64,000 nucleotides of DNA, taken from positions 389,500 through 453,499 of the forward strand of contig NZ_QUNG01000002.1 in NCBI RefSeq assembly GCF_003387375.1, read 5' to 3'. The notes under the pieces were generated by a model. It had not been told where the DNA came from and ran no database searches. It worked only from the letters and a program-made list of their open reading frames with translations. Shown here in pieces: positions 36,801 to 45,839 of the stretch (the stretch's first letter is position 1; each line of letters opens with the position of its first letter). A program made the translations under genes and the position numbers. Origin of the DNA: Marinomonas pollencensis (GTDB lineage Bacteria; Pseudomonadota; Gammaproteobacteria; Pseudomonadales; Marinomonadaceae).

Positions 36801-37448
36801 ATGGTTTACTCTTATAAAGCAATCATCTTCGATTGCGATGGCGTTATAGTCGACACTGAAAATATTTCCAACTCAATCATGCGCTCTATGCTGCAGCAAG
36901 AAGGCTTGCAGATAGACGACAAACTACTCCATGAACGCTTTTCTGGATTCCCAAACAGAGAAAATATAAAAACCGCTGAAGCCATGCTAGGCCGATCGCT
37001 ACCAGAAAGCTTCGATGACGATTACAGAAAACGCTTTCATGCCGTCATCGACCAACATCTTGAACCCATAACGGGAGTCCGTGAATTACTGCAAAAAGTC
37101 ACCACTCCGATTGCAATGGCAACCAATGCGCGGCGCAAAGAGATGAATTTTAAACTCAGCAAAATTCAACTAGAGGAAACATTTGCCATTCGCTTTTGCG
37201 TGGAAGATGTAGTGCATGGCAAGCCGGCTCCAGACCTCTACCTCAAAGCCGCTGACGCATTGAATGTCGCACCAGAAGACTGCATTGTGATTGAAGATTC
37301 GGTCGCTGGGATCAAAGCAGCGAAGGCAGCAGGCATGAGAGTACTCGCCTTTAGTGAAACTCTTGAGGCGGATTTGCAAATGCGCGCTGGGGCGACACAG
37401 TGCTTTGACACGATGAAACAGCTAGAAGAACTGCTAGGACTGAGTTAA
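36801..37448 (+). CDS. HAD-superfamily phosphatase/phosphoglucomutase-like
   Basis: 215 residues. HAD motif I FDCDGVIVDTE gives nucleophile Asp11 and general acid Asp13. A helical C1 cap follows (ISNSIMRSMLQQEGL...), then motif II MATNARR, the motif III Lys in HGKPAPDLYL and motif IV IEDSVAGIKAAKAAGM. This is the beta-phosphoglucomutase/YieH subgroup, acting on small phosphorylated sugars. The substrate is not deducible. Single gene converging on yejK. Confidence 0.88.
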   Translation: MVYSYKAIIFDCDGVIVDTENISNSIMRSMLQQEGLQIDDKLLHERFSGFPNRENIKTAEAMLGRSLPESFDDDYRKRFHAVIDQHLEPITGVRELLQKVTTPIAMATNARRKEMNFKLSKIQLEETFAIRFCVEDVVHGKPAPDLYLKAADALNVAPEDCIVIEDSVAGIKAAKAAGMRVLAFSETLEADLQMRAGATQCFDTMKQLEELLGLS

Positions 37449-37474
37449 ACAAGCCCTAGCAGCACATCGCAACA

Positions 37475-38497
37475 CTAAAGAGCTTGCAGCTGTTTAAGCA
37501 AGCTCTTTGGTAAATCACTGATGGTTAAGGTGCCGGTATCGGCATTAAAATGGATCGAATCTCCCAGCAAATCACTATTAAAACTAAGCGTTAATGCTCG
37601 TGAACTACCAGAAAGTCGAGTGAGCTTTTTTAACGCCGCTTTTTCGACGAAAATTTCTTTTTCCATTTGGAAGCTTTCAGACTCCGCGATTTCTAAAAAC
37701 TTATTCGCCTGTTCCACAGAAAAACGCGACTCAACCTCATTGGCTATTTGCTTGATTTCAAGTGGCTCTCGCTCTTCTGCTTTTGACTGACAATGCTCAG
37801 AAACTACCTTTTTAAACTCATTGGCCTGCTTGCTAGAAATGCCTTCTGACTGACAAAAAGCAGAGGTTAAATCAACCAGCTTTCGCGTTTCTTTTGCCGC
37901 TACTTTTGGCTCATCACAGCCAATAAACTGGGTAAAATACTCGCTCTCAGGCTTAGGTGCCCGACCAAAACGAAAGGCAATATAACGCCCCTCATCACCA
38001 GCACGCCAGGCGTTTAGATTAATGCGCAACGCCATGTGCAGTTTTTCCACTTCAATTTGCTCAACCTGAGACAAGCTCAAGTCTGCTCCCAAACCAATGC
38101 CCTGTTTACGCTTAAGCATAACAATGTAGAGAAAGTGCGTATCATGAAGCTCATAATGATTAAACCACAACAGCCCCCCTTCAGCTTCTTCCACGGGTTC
38201 AAGGTATTTCAGATACTCTGCCGCACAATTTTTTGAAAACGTCTCAAAGTCCTCAAATGCATTGTCTTTAAAATGCTTATTTAATAACGCAGGCAATTGT
38301 GAGCCTTCTTCACTCCCTTCAGGATTGGAAAAGCGTCCTGTTGTCATTCCAGACCGATTAAACAAATTAGTTACTTGCTCTGAAAGCGCTTCTGCTTGAC
38401 CATCTATTGGGTTTTCATTTGGACGAGCAATAAGTATCGCCTTGCGTTCGCCTTCATGCTTTTGTATTTCATGCACAATCAAGTTGGTAATAGACAC
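37475..38497 (-). CDS. yejK: Nucleoid-associated protein YejK/NdpA
   Basis: 340 residues from a GTG at 38497, chosen because AAGAGG lies 6 bases upstream; a TTG at 38503 would overlap the ribosome site. E. coli YejK is 335 residues. Segments FLYIVMLKRKQGIGLGADLSLSQVEQIEVEKLHMALRINLNAW and the C-terminal SIHFNADTGTLTISDLPKSLLKQL match the family. It binds the nucleoid and has been linked to topoisomerase IV. Divergent from a small basic protein gene. Confidence 0.9.
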   Translation of the reverse strand: MSITNLIVHEIQKHEGERKAILIARPNENPIDGQAEALSEQVTNLFNRSGMTTGRFSNPEGSEEGSQLPALLNKHFKDNAFEDFETFSKNCAAEYLKYLEPVEEAEGGLLWFNHYELHDTHFLYIVMLKRKQGIGLGADLSLSQVEQIEVEKLHMALRINLNAWRAGDEGRYIAFRFGRAPKPESEYFTQFIGCDEPKVAAKETRKLVDLTSAFCQSEGISSKQANEFKKVVSEHCQSKAEEREPLEIKQIANEVESRFSVEQANKFLEIAESESFQMEKEIFVEKAALKKLTRLSGSSRALTLSFNSDLLGDSIHFNADTGTLTISDLPKSLLKQLQAL

Positions 38498-38529
38498 CAG
38501 CAACCTCTTACGTTTAGTATGGATAAATT

Positions 38530-38898
38530 GTGACCAAACCTCTGGCGAGGAAATTCAACACCTATAGTTACGCTATGATCAAACCAAAGACTACGAAAAA
38601 AGACACACGAAACGAGATAGACTCTTTAGTAGAGGAGTTCATCAAGGCCAATGGAAAAATCCAGCAAGTAGATATGGGTGAATCCGGTCTTGTTGACGGC
38701 AAGTATAACACGGCACACATGGGCTTTAGCGAGCCAAGAAAAGAACGAACCCCACTTAATCATGTTGTGGCCGCGATTCAGCAGCGCAAAGGCAGCAAAA
38801 CAGCCTCTTCTACACCGCTCAATCCGTCAAAAAAACCGAAAAAGAAAATTATTTACGATGATTTCGGTGAGCCGTTACGCTGGATTTGGGAGGAATAG
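38530..38898 (+). CDS. Small basic protein, unknown function
   Basis: 122 residues from a GTG, or 107 from an ATG at 38575; neither has a clear ribosome site. The central segment EEFIKANGKIQQVDMGESG resembles the (F)L..GG(K/I)(V/I)Q.V motif of small transcription-related proteins such as Pseudomonas SutA, but only weakly. The C-terminus is Lys-rich (KKPKKKIIYDDFGEPLRWIWEE), ending in aromatics. No signal peptide. Function unknown. Confidence 0.55.
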   Translation: MTKPLARKFNTYSYAMIKPKTTKKDTRNEIDSLVEEFIKANGKIQQVDMGESGLVDGKYNTAHMGFSEPRKERTPLNHVVAAIQQRKGSKTASSTPLNPSKKPKKKIIYDDFGEPLRWIWEE

Positions 38899-38986
38899 TG
38901 CAAACTTATTTGCCCCGGTATGCTTCCTGATCCAATCCATTTACTATAGATATTATTAAGTAAAGCAATATATTGCAGGAGCAATC

Positions 38987-39409
38987 ATGACCATCCGCTA
39001 TTTACACGCCATGATCAGAACAGACAAACCAGAAGAAAGTCATACCTTTTACACACAAGGCCTAGGCTTGGTGCAAACCCGTCGCTACGATAGCGAAGCA
39101 GGCAAATTCTCACTTATTTATTACGCAACGGCAGTAGGCGAACCAGAAGTAGAACTTACCCACAACTGGGATGACCGTAGCTACACTGGGGGCGACCAAT
39201 TTGGCCACCTAGCTTACGAGGTGGATAATATCTATCAAGTCTGTGAAACACTTCAGTCTCTTGGCGTCACCATACTTCGACCACCACGCGACGGGCACAT
39301 GGCTTTTATTAAAGACCCAAACAACATCTCCATTGAGTTACTGCAAAAAGGCCCCGCCCTAGAAAAAGCAGAGCCATGGGCCTCCATGGAAAACACAGGG
39401 AGCTGGTAA
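38987..39409 (+). CDS. gloA: Lactoylglutathione lyase (glyoxalase I)
   Basis: 140 residues. It converts the methylglyoxal-glutathione hemithioacetal to S-lactoylglutathione. Metal ligands correspond to His7 (RYLHAMIR), Glu56 (EVELTHNW), His74 (FGHLAYEVDN) and Glu117 (ISIELLQKG). The typical TFYTQGLGL and FIKDPNNISIELL segments are intact. Ribosome site GCAGGAG about 7 bases upstream. Confidence 0.94.
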   Translation: MTIRYLHAMIRTDKPEESHTFYTQGLGLVQTRRYDSEAGKFSLIYYATAVGEPEVELTHNWDDRSYTGGDQFGHLAYEVDNIYQVCETLQSLGVTILRPPRDGHMAFIKDPNNISIELLQKGPALEKAEPWASMENTGSW

Positions 39410-39517
39410 GTTACAAAAAATTACAGACCCATCATAACGCTACATAAATAACATAGCCCCACGGAAAGGGGCTCGCTATATTACAACCATAGACAGACTT
39501 ACAAGGAGTTCATTATT

Positions 39518-40153
39518 ATGATGATGACTACCATTAAAAGACTACTCACGATTGGCTTTTTAACCGTTTTATGCAGTACAACTCATGCAGAAAGCCTATT
39601 TGACAGCAACATTCGAGCTGGACTTGCTGACAATGATAAAGACGGCGTGATTGATGTTCGCGACCGTTGCGCCAACACAGAAAAAGGTGACGCCGTTGAC
39701 ACTTATGGCTGCCCAAAGGTCTCATCGACACTATTAAGCATAGACCTCAATATATTATTTGATTCAGGCAAAGCCATAGTAAGACCTAAGTTTTACCCAG
39801 AAGTGATGAAGTTGGCGACCTTCTTGAAAGAACACCCAAGCAGTAAGGTGGTAATCGAAGGCTATACCGACAATGTTGGTGCTGAGAATATTAATAAAGC
39901 ATTATCACAAAAACGCGCCACTGCAATTGCCGATGTATTAATCGACAGTTTCAGAATATCACCAAAGCGCGTTCAAGCCATCGGCCACGGTGAAAGCGAC
40001 CCTATTGCCAGCAATGATTCAGCAGAAGGGCGAGCAAATAACCGCCGCGTATTGGCGAATGTATTCGCCGAACAAACTGCAGATGTTAAACGCTGGACAA
40101 TTTACAGCGTGGACACAAAGCACAACACCGCACTTTACAGCCTCCGCAAATAA
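39518..40153 (+). CDS. OmpA-family peptidoglycan-binding protein with calcium-type repeat
   Basis: 211 residues. A signal peptide ends at THA-ES (about residue 24). A thrombospondin type 3-like Asp-rich motif follows (DNDKDGVIDVRDRCANTEKG), then an OmpA_C domain: LSIDLNILFDSGKAIVRP, VVIEGYTDNVGAENINKALSQKRATAIADVL, and ERANNRR-type GRANNRRV, which binds diaminopimelate. There is no beta barrel, so it is a periplasmic or outer-membrane-associated protein. AAGGAG lies 9 bases before the first of three tandem ATG codons. A 45-residue tail follows the domain and is unrecognised. Confidence 0.85.
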   Translation: MMMTTIKRLLTIGFLTVLCSTTHAESLFDSNIRAGLADNDKDGVIDVRDRCANTEKGDAVDTYGCPKVSSTLLSIDLNILFDSGKAIVRPKFYPEVMKLATFLKEHPSSKVVIEGYTDNVGAENINKALSQKRATAIADVLIDSFRISPKRVQAIGHGESDPIASNDSAEGRANNRRVLANVFAEQTADVKRWTIYSVDTKHNTALYSLRK

Positions 40154-40162
40154 CCCATTTAG

Positions 40163-40186
40163 CCCGCTCACCTTTGCGTGAGCGGG
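40163..40186 (+). terminator. Hairpin after the OmpA-like gene
   Basis: A 9-bp stem CCCGCTCAC / GTGAGCGGG with a 6-base loop lies 9 bases after the stop codon. No T run follows on the plus strand. Confidence 0.5.
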
Positions 40187-40229
40187 AAAACACAGCGCAT
40201 TCTAGTGCCACAAGCCGCCGCTAAGACAG

Positions 40230-41363
40230 CTAAGCACGCCCCTCGGGTATCAGCACAATCTTGCCAACATGCTGTTTCTTCAAAAATACTTTTTGCGCCT
40301 GAACGATGTCCGCCAATGAAAAGCATTGCGCAACCAAAGGCTTGATCTCATCTCTTTCAATATAACCCATTAAATTGGGGAAAACCGACTCATCCCAAGT
40401 AGTTGTACCAATCAATGTCACATCTTTTAGATACAGCTGGCGCAAGTCCAATTCAACGATTGGCCCCGCAATGGCCCCAGAAGTGACGAGACGACCACCT
40501 CGCTTCAACAAAGCAAAAGCCTTACCAAACGAAGCCCCCGCCACATTATCCACCACCACATCGACTGAATTCTCACCCAGAGCAGCCAGCAGATCGTCCT
40601 CTCGTGCCAGCACTTTATCCACCCCCAAAGACAAAAGCAGCTCATGCTTAGAGACAGAAGAAACAGCAATAACAAAGGCTCCGCGGCGCTTTGCCAACTG
40701 CACCGTTGCCGACCCCACACCACCAGAAGCTCCTGTTACCAAAACAACATCGGATGCTTTTACTTGCGCCCGCTGCAGCATATTCTCAGCGGTTCCGTAA
40801 GCACATGGAATACTGGCCAGCTCCGCATCACTCCAATGACTGTCAACCGGCAAGACTTCAGTGGCATTAACAACCACAAACTCTGCAAACGCGCCATCAA
40901 AATCTGACGCCATCCAAACCGCCTCCAAATCATCAAAACCATTCACTCGAGTACAAGGTCGGACCAGCACGCGCTCACCAAGCAAGGACTCGTTTGCCTG
41001 CTCGGCAACAGCAACCACTTCCCCACAACAATCCGTGCCCTGTATTAAGGGAAATGGTGTTGGCGCTCCCCACCCCCCATCCGTTAACGATACTTGCGGA
41101 GCGCAATTATCTGCCATCTGATTTGTCGCTTGCACCACACTCGAAGAGTACCATCCCATACGAGTATTGATTTCTGTATTATTTACCCCTGCCGCCAGCA
41201 CTCGCACTAACACCTGCCCTGGCATTATTTTAGGCACTGGCACATCTTGATACACCAATTGCTCAAAACCACCTTGAGCCTTTGTTACCACCGCTTTCAT
41301 CATCGTCGGCAGATTTTTTTGACCGGTTACAACCTCTGTTTTTAACACAATAACACCTCGCAT
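40230..41363 (-). CDS. Zinc-less/zinc-type MDR alcohol dehydrogenase (quinone oxidoreductase-like)
   Basis: 377 residues; the conserved part starts at MKAVVTKAQGG, so an ATG at 41300 or 41303 may be the true start. GroES-like domain: VLVRVLAAGVNNTEINTRMGWY, with GTDCCGEVVAV. Rossmann NAD(P)-binding motif: VLVTGASGGVGSATVQLAKRRGAFVIAV. The VNNTEINTR region and absence of the clear four-Cys lobe suggest a quinone-oxidoreductase-like member. Substrate unknown. Divergent from a TetR-type regulator with a palindrome between them, so probably under its control. Confidence 0.85.
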   Translation of the reverse strand: MRGVIVLKTEVVTGQKNLPTMMKAVVTKAQGGFEQLVYQDVPVPKIMPGQVLVRVLAAGVNNTEINTRMGWYSSSVVQATNQMADNCAPQVSLTDGGWGAPTPFPLIQGTDCCGEVVAVAEQANESLLGERVLVRPCTRVNGFDDLEAVWMASDFDGAFAEFVVVNATEVLPVDSHWSDAELASIPCAYGTAENMLQRAQVKASDVVLVTGASGGVGSATVQLAKRRGAFVIAVSSVSKHELLLSLGVDKVLAREDDLLAALGENSVDVVVDNVAGASFGKAFALLKRGGRLVTSGAIAGPIVELDLRQLYLKDVTLIGTTTWDESVFPNLMGYIERDEIKPLVAQCFSLADIVQAQKVFLKKQHVGKIVLIPEGRA

Positions 41364-41397
41364 TTCCCCACAACCTTTAGATTATGAGCTAGAATAG

Positions 41398-41419
41398 AAG
41401 TACAGTGATCACTATACTT
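41398..41419. promoter_or_regulatory. TetR operator candidate
   Basis: A near-perfect 22-bp palindrome (AAGTACAGTG / ATCACTATACTT halves, centred on TGATCA; one mismatched pair) lies between the divergent oxidoreductase and regulator genes. Size and location fit an autoregulated TetR operator. Confidence 0.65.
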
Positions 41420-41435
41420 TCATTGCGAGGATGCT

Positions 41436-42014
41436 TTGTCAAAACATGAAGACATATTAAACAGTGCAGAATGGCTGTTTTATAACGAAGGCTTTCACCG
41501 TACTGGCGTGGCAAAAATTGCCAACACCGCTGGCACTACACAACGAACCCTATACAAACACTTCGCCAGCAAAGAAGAGCTCATCTTGTGTATATTAGAG
41601 CGAAGAGAAACCAGTTATTGGCATTTGTTAAACCAGCTGGAAGCAGCTAACCAGCGCCTCCCCCTGCCCAAGCTTTATGCTCTACTACCTTTCCAAGCAC
41701 TACAAGATTGGTATCAGACCCGCGCCAGCTGCGGTTGTTTTTTTATGCACGCGCTCGCTGAGTATCGCGGTAAAAACAGCGCCATCGAAAACTACGTAGA
41801 AAATCATAAACAGCGTATGCGAGCGACGTTTGTACGCCTGTTATCAAAAGATGGTTTTAGCGATACAACCACAGCGAACACGCTAATGATTTTACTAGAA
41901 GGCGTCACTGCGCTATCTGCATTGCAAACGGCAAACGAACTTTGCCAACAGGCCTATCAATGCGCAGAAAACACACTGAAAAACAACACCATCAAAGAAA
42001 CAAAAAAGGCCTAG
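41436..42014 (+). CDS. TetR family regulator
   Basis: 192 residues with a TTG start supported by GCGAGG 5 bases upstream; no in-frame ATG is near. The DNA-binding domain is ILNSAEWLFYNEGFHRTGVAKIANTAGTTQRTLYKHFASKEELILCILERRE. The C-terminal ligand domain has RASCGCFFMHALAEY, typical of the TetR_C group where a Cys pair may sense electrophiles; the sensing idea is inference. Divergent from the MDR oxidoreductase, which is the likely target. Confidence 0.88.
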   Translation: MSKHEDILNSAEWLFYNEGFHRTGVAKIANTAGTTQRTLYKHFASKEELILCILERRETSYWHLLNQLEAANQRLPLPKLYALLPFQALQDWYQTRASCGCFFMHALAEYRGKNSAIENYVENHKQRMRATFVRLLSKDGFSDTTTANTLMILLEGVTALSALQTANELCQQAYQCAENTLKNNTIKETKKA

Positions 42015-42040
42015 CATAACTTTGCTAGACCCTTTTTTAT
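42003..42040 (+). terminator. Terminator after the TetR gene
   Basis: An imperfect stem (AAAAAGG.CTAGCA / TTGCTAG.CC.TTTTT) overlapping the stop codon ends in a T run. Confidence 0.65.
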
Positions 42041-42079
42041 CTCCCAACATCGCACACTGCGATAAAACAACTTTCTTCC

Positions 42080-43180
42080 TTACAGCGCGCTCGCCTGAGC
42101 CTTGTTCGCTACTTCCAGCTGCTGATATTGGCCTAAAGCGGTTGTGACTTTCTTCAGGTAAGTCCTAGTTTCTTGGTATGGCAATTCACGCTCAAGCTTT
42201 TGATACACTTGTTCAGGTGATAGCTTATTTATTTCCTCTACCGCCAAGCTTAACGAGCGCTTGTTGTCTGGATGAAATACGCTCGCTACATTACCAGCCC
42301 CCGTGTTATAAGCGGCAATAGTGCAATACAAACGGCTTTTTTCATTCTTAATATCTTTTAGATAGCGGCTGTCCAAAATATGCAAGTAGGCAGCCCCAAA
42401 ACGGATATTCTCATCCGGTTGAAATAGTGTTTCCTCATCAGGGCTCTGATTCTTATTATTGATTTTTACGTTGACATCTTTACCCGCAGAATTAGGTACT
42501 ATCTGCATCAAACCAAAAGCCGGGATCGGCGACTGGGCCAACGGATTAAAACTCGACTCAGTTTGTGCTACCGCAAGAATTAAGCTGCGATCCACACTAA
42601 ACTCTTCTGACATCTTAGTGGCAGTGGGCACAAAAGGCGCCGCTCTGTCTCTCACCATCTGTGTCGGCAAGCTAATTTTAACCTGCTGAATACGCTTACT
42701 CGTCGCATCACCTATATCAGCTTGCGCTACATCAACTTTCGACATCACCTCGGCAACATCATCTGTACCCGTTATGGTATGCAACAAACTTTCAGCTTGC
42801 TTCTGTCCTTTAACGTTACTCAAAACAGGGTCATTAGACAGAGCACCACCAACGGATGTTTCCGCCAATTCAGTAAGCGCTTGCTTAACATCAAGGTCCT
42901 TACCATTAAGCGATTCAATCAAAATCTGATTATGCTCATAGTCTAAGACCACGCGCTGATGAAGGTCTTCCTTATACAACACATAATCATGGGCACTGGA
43001 CATTCGCGCATAATCCCCCCACTGTTTAGTCACCTTTTCTTGATACCCAGCATAACGAGCCAAGTAGTTTTGCGCATAGACTTTATAGCCTTCTTGTCTG
43101 CTCTGCTTCCATTCTGCATAGCTCTGCGCCTGCACAGATACCGTCGCGAACATAAGTAATATAAGATAAATTTTTTTCAT
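42080..43180 (-). CDS. Lytic transglycosylase, MltC-like SLT domain
   Basis: 366 residues; a signal peptide ends VQA-QS (residue 18-19) without a lipobox Cys, unlike E. coli MltC, which is a lipoprotein. The SLT domain begins around residue 185: SLILAVAQTESSFNPLAQSPIPAFGLMQIVPNSAGKDV, with the catalytic Glu in the TESSFNP motif and the GLMQ motif. IRFGAAYLHIL and YNTGAGNVA complete the fold. The N-terminal 180 residues resemble the DUF3393 region of MltC. It would cleave peptidoglycan with formation of 1,6-anhydroMurNAc. It follows the envelope lipoprotein operon, but a strong terminator separates them. Confidence 0.85.
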   Translation of the reverse strand: MKKIYLILLMFATVSVQAQSYAEWKQSRQEGYKVYAQNYLARYAGYQEKVTKQWGDYARMSSAHDYVLYKEDLHQRVVLDYEHNQILIESLNGKDLDVKQALTELAETSVGGALSNDPVLSNVKGQKQAESLLHTITGTDDVAEVMSKVDVAQADIGDATSKRIQQVKISLPTQMVRDRAAPFVPTATKMSEEFSVDRSLILAVAQTESSFNPLAQSPIPAFGLMQIVPNSAGKDVNVKINNKNQSPDEETLFQPDENIRFGAAYLHILDSRYLKDIKNEKSRLYCTIAAYNTGAGNVASVFHPDNKRSLSLAVEEINKLSPEQVYQKLERELPYQETRTYLKKVTTALGQYQQLEVANKAQASAL

Positions 43181-43217
43181 TTTTTACACCTTAAAACGTA
43201 AACCTGCCATTCAAGCT

Positions 43218-43242
43218 AAAAAAAGGGGCCGAAGCCCCTTTT
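43218..43242 (-). terminator. Leftward terminator with UUCG tetraloop
   Basis: On the minus strand, AAAAGGGGC-TTCG-GCCCCTTTT is followed by TTT. It ends the lipoprotein operon just before the lytic transglycosylase gene. Confidence 0.9.
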
Positions 43243-43257
43243 CTCATTAACTGACGA

Positions 43258-43833
43258 TCAGTTCATATTTTTTTGGATGTTATCCAGCGATTTATCCGCT
43301 TCATCCGCCAAGAACTTCTGGTATAACGCAGGAGAATCTTCGCCGATAGCCGATTTCGCAACCGCTTCAACATTCATGTTGTAAGCGTCTTTATCCAAAC
43401 CTACAAGCAAGTATAAGTTGCCCGCTGGACTAAACTGCGTACGGTAAACACGTGCACGCTGCAGAGTCATCGCCGCCAGAGTTTTTTGCACTCGCTCTGC
43501 CACATCAGAGTTGGTGTTCTCACCATTAACCGTGCTGTCTTGCGTCACTCGAGCCATACGACTACTAACGTCAGTAGAGAACTCACCAGCTAAGCGAGCG
43601 CGCCCTTCTGTTGCGGCAACATCGCGCATCATACCTGGGCCTGCTGCCATTTTTTTAGAATAACCCACCGCTTGTAGCTCAAGGCCTTCAACAGGCTGGC
43701 TACAAATCCAAGAAGGTGCAGACTCGCCCGGTGTGTCTGGGTACGAACAATCTGAAAACGTATCAGGAATCATGCTGCAACCTGCAACCGCAGTAACAGA
43801 GGCAGCAAGAAAAGCAACTTTAAATAATTTCAT
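43258..43833 (-). CDS. LPP20-type lipoprotein
   Basis: 191 residues. Lipoprotein signal with lipobox VAGC (Cys19). The mature part has PSWICSQPVEGLELQAVGYSKKMAAGPGMMRDVAATEGRARLAGEF, the Trp, GYS/G.G and AR.ELA elements typical of LPP20/FlgP-like lipoproteins. RARVYRTQFSPAGNLYLLVGLDKD forms the closing strands. Such proteins localise to the outer membrane and assemble rings or bind peptidoglycan in some bacteria. Last gene of the four-gene series (14 bases after the previous gene). Confidence 0.75.
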   Translation of the reverse strand: MKLFKVAFLAASVTAVAGCSMIPDTFSDCSYPDTPGESAPSWICSQPVEGLELQAVGYSKKMAAGPGMMRDVAATEGRARLAGEFSTDVSSRMARVTQDSTVNGENTNSDVAERVQKTLAAMTLQRARVYRTQFSPAGNLYLLVGLDKDAYNMNVEAVAKSAIGEDSPALYQKFLADEADKSLDNIQKNMN

Positions 43834-43847
43834 CTATTTCGACCTAC

Positions 43848-44888
43848 TTATAAACCAGGGATTTTAATGCAAGAACCCAAAACTTCAGTTTCAGTCACAT
43901 CACATTTGCCATGAGACAATTTTGCAACATCACCTATCTTGATTTTATTGATCACTTCTTCATCACTCACGTAAACATAAGCGCCAGTTGTATCAACATC
44001 TTTGGTCACTTCACCTTCACCGATCAATACCTGCTGAATGCGTGTTTCATTGGTAATCGGAGTGATTTGCTTTTCTTTGTGGTAGAAGTTAACGGTTGCT
44101 CCTTCTACTGCACCTTGTTTTTTACTGATAGTGATACGGAACAAAGCACTTTCACCAGGCTTGCCAATTTCATCACGACGCTCAATAACATAAGCTTCTG
44201 GCGCAAGGTCATTTAGCGTCTGGAAAGAACCTGATTTAACGGCATCAGCCAAGGTTTCACTGTATAAGCTACGCAATTGGGTATCAGAGATAGGACAACG
44301 TGAATTGGTTGTCTCAGAACTGAAGTTTTCTGATCCTTCATATTCGTAGGTATTAATTAGCTCCATTGAAGGCATGGTATAAGCACGCACATACATTTTA
44401 GCTTTAGCAGAAAAACTACAGTAAGCCTCAACGCGATGGCGTTCACCCTTATCATCTACCCAAGAGCGCGCTTTATGGAAAGACTTACTACTGTTCAGGT
44501 TAACAATTTTACTCATCAAGGCAACATCAGCAACAGAGGGTCCGCTAGTACGGAACTTGCCAGACTTCTCAGCCGCAATCAGTTCATCCTTAAGCTTAAG
44601 CGCCAATTCACGATCCACAACAGTATTACCAGATTTCATTACTCGTTGCGTCAAGTCATCATAGACTTCAGTGACAAAGAATTTGCCGTTAGGAGTGCTA
44701 TACTCAACAGGAGCGACAATAATTTTACTGCCCTGGCCTTTAAGCTGCTCTGCTAACTGTTGTTTTGTTGGTGCAAGTTCAGCCATAGGCGCTGACGTTA
44801 ACTGAGTTTTCGCCAATTCTGGAGTACAACCCGCAAGGGCCATCGCACCGACTACACCGGCCATCGCAAAAAGTTTTTTCTTGAACAT
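43848..44888 (-). CDS. Lipoprotein with CsgG/LpoB-like N-terminal half
   Basis: 346 residues with lipobox LAGC (Cys21). Residues 45-120 (GSKIIVAPVEYSTPNGKFFVTEVYDDLTQRVMKSGNTVVDRELALKLKDEL) follow the strand-helix pattern of CsgG/LpoB-type anticodon-binding-like domains: a strand with a functional segment, then a helix and (G)NTVVDR. DVALMSKIVNLNSSKSF continues it. The C-terminal ~130 residues, after about residue 215, are beta-rich and unrecognised (FRITISKKQGAVEGATVNFYHKEKQ). Likely outer-membrane anchored, facing the periplasm. The CsgG/LpoB resemblance is structural intuition, not a verified match. Confidence 0.65.
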   Translation of the reverse strand: MFKKKLFAMAGVVGAMALAGCTPELAKTQLTSAPMAELAPTKQQLAEQLKGQGSKIIVAPVEYSTPNGKFFVTEVYDDLTQRVMKSGNTVVDRELALKLKDELIAAEKSGKFRTSGPSVADVALMSKIVNLNSSKSFHKARSWVDDKGERHRVEAYCSFSAKAKMYVRAYTMPSMELINTYEYEGSENFSSETTNSRCPISDTQLRSLYSETLADAVKSGSFQTLNDLAPEAYVIERRDEIGKPGESALFRITISKKQGAVEGATVNFYHKEKQITPITNETRIQQVLIGEGEVTKDVDTTGAYVYVSDEEVINKIKIGDVAKLSHGKCDVTETEVLGSCIKIPGL

Positions 44889-44903
44889 AGTTAAGGACTC
44901 TAC

Positions 44904-45839
44904 CTAGTTAGTTTCCATACCGAAGGCCTTCCATAGACCTTCTCGTTTTAGCTTCTGCACAGCCAGTATCTGCGTGGCTTTCTTGCCCGCAGACGCCCCT
45001 GAAGCAGAAGAAGCTCTCACCTGCCAACGAGTTGTAGACACCTCGCCGTCACGATCTGTTAGTGTGCCAACAAACGTCATGTTGACCACATTTTGTCCAA
45101 ATAATGTGTCGCTACTAAACTGAGTTTGATATTTAAGGGTGACATCACAAAAGCGACACTGACCTAAACGCAAACCGTCTTCCAACAAGCTGGATCGAAT
45201 CGCCTGATTAATACTGGATTGGGTACCACTTAACCTAACGCTCGGCTTTCTTTTGTCGATTGTTGCATTAAGCTGATCTTCTAAATGACTGGTTTTTTCT
45301 TGGCTCATCAAACCAGACCACATCACCGCCAACTGATCAGCAGAACGAGCATCAGCAACTAACGCCTTCGCCGTTAACCACCATTGAAACGGGTTGTCAC
45401 TTTTATTTCTAATAATTCGCTGGACATCATTGGCAGTGGCATCATATTGGCGTAACCACTCTTTCGCCAAAGCCGCACGATCCACTCGAACCAAAGTTAG
45501 TGTTTTTCCTTCGAAAATCGCTGTTTTCAGGGTTTCATAATGACTCAAAGATACGGTTGCCACAGTCGATTTAAGCTGGCGGTCGGCGTATTCATCCAAC
45601 GCCATAGTGGTCTCTTGGGTGCGATGTGAAAGCGAAGCACTGATCTCAGTTTTCAGCTTTCCGGCAATATTGGCCAGTGCTTGCTGATTCGCTTGGGTCA
45701 GGCTGTAGCCCTCACCCGCACCGTAAATCCATTGCTCGCTATCCGCCATGGGTGAAGTCCACCAATCCGGGGTGGTAGGTTGCAACGTTTGACAAGCCGT
45801 GAGCAATAAACCCAAAGCTAAAATGGCAATAACTCTCAT
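44904..45839 (-). CDS. LPP20-type lipoprotein, larger member
   Basis: 311 residues with lipobox LTAC (Cys16). PDWWTSPMADSEQWIYGAGEGYSLTQANQQALANIAGKLKTEIS is a clear LPP20-type start (Trp-rich, Y..G.G, then a helix of A..A...A). LKTAIFEGKTLTLVRVDRAALAKEWL closes that domain. The C-terminal part (about 190-311) contains FVGTLTDRDGEVSTTRWQVRASSASGASAG and is unrecognised. Its ATG overlaps the stop of the upstream gene (ATGA), so they are translationally coupled. Confidence 0.7.
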   Translation of the reverse strand: MRVIAILALGLLLTACQTLQPTTPDWWTSPMADSEQWIYGAGEGYSLTQANQQALANIAGKLKTEISASLSHRTQETTMALDEYADRQLKSTVATVSLSHYETLKTAIFEGKTLTLVRVDRAALAKEWLRQYDATANDVQRIIRNKSDNPFQWWLTAKALVADARSADQLAVMWSGLMSQEKTSHLEDQLNATIDKRKPSVRLSGTQSSINQAIRSSLLEDGLRLGQCRFCDVTLKYQTQFSSDTLFGQNVVNMTFVGTLTDRDGEVSTTRWQVRASSASGASAGKKATQILAVQKLKREGLWKAFGMETN

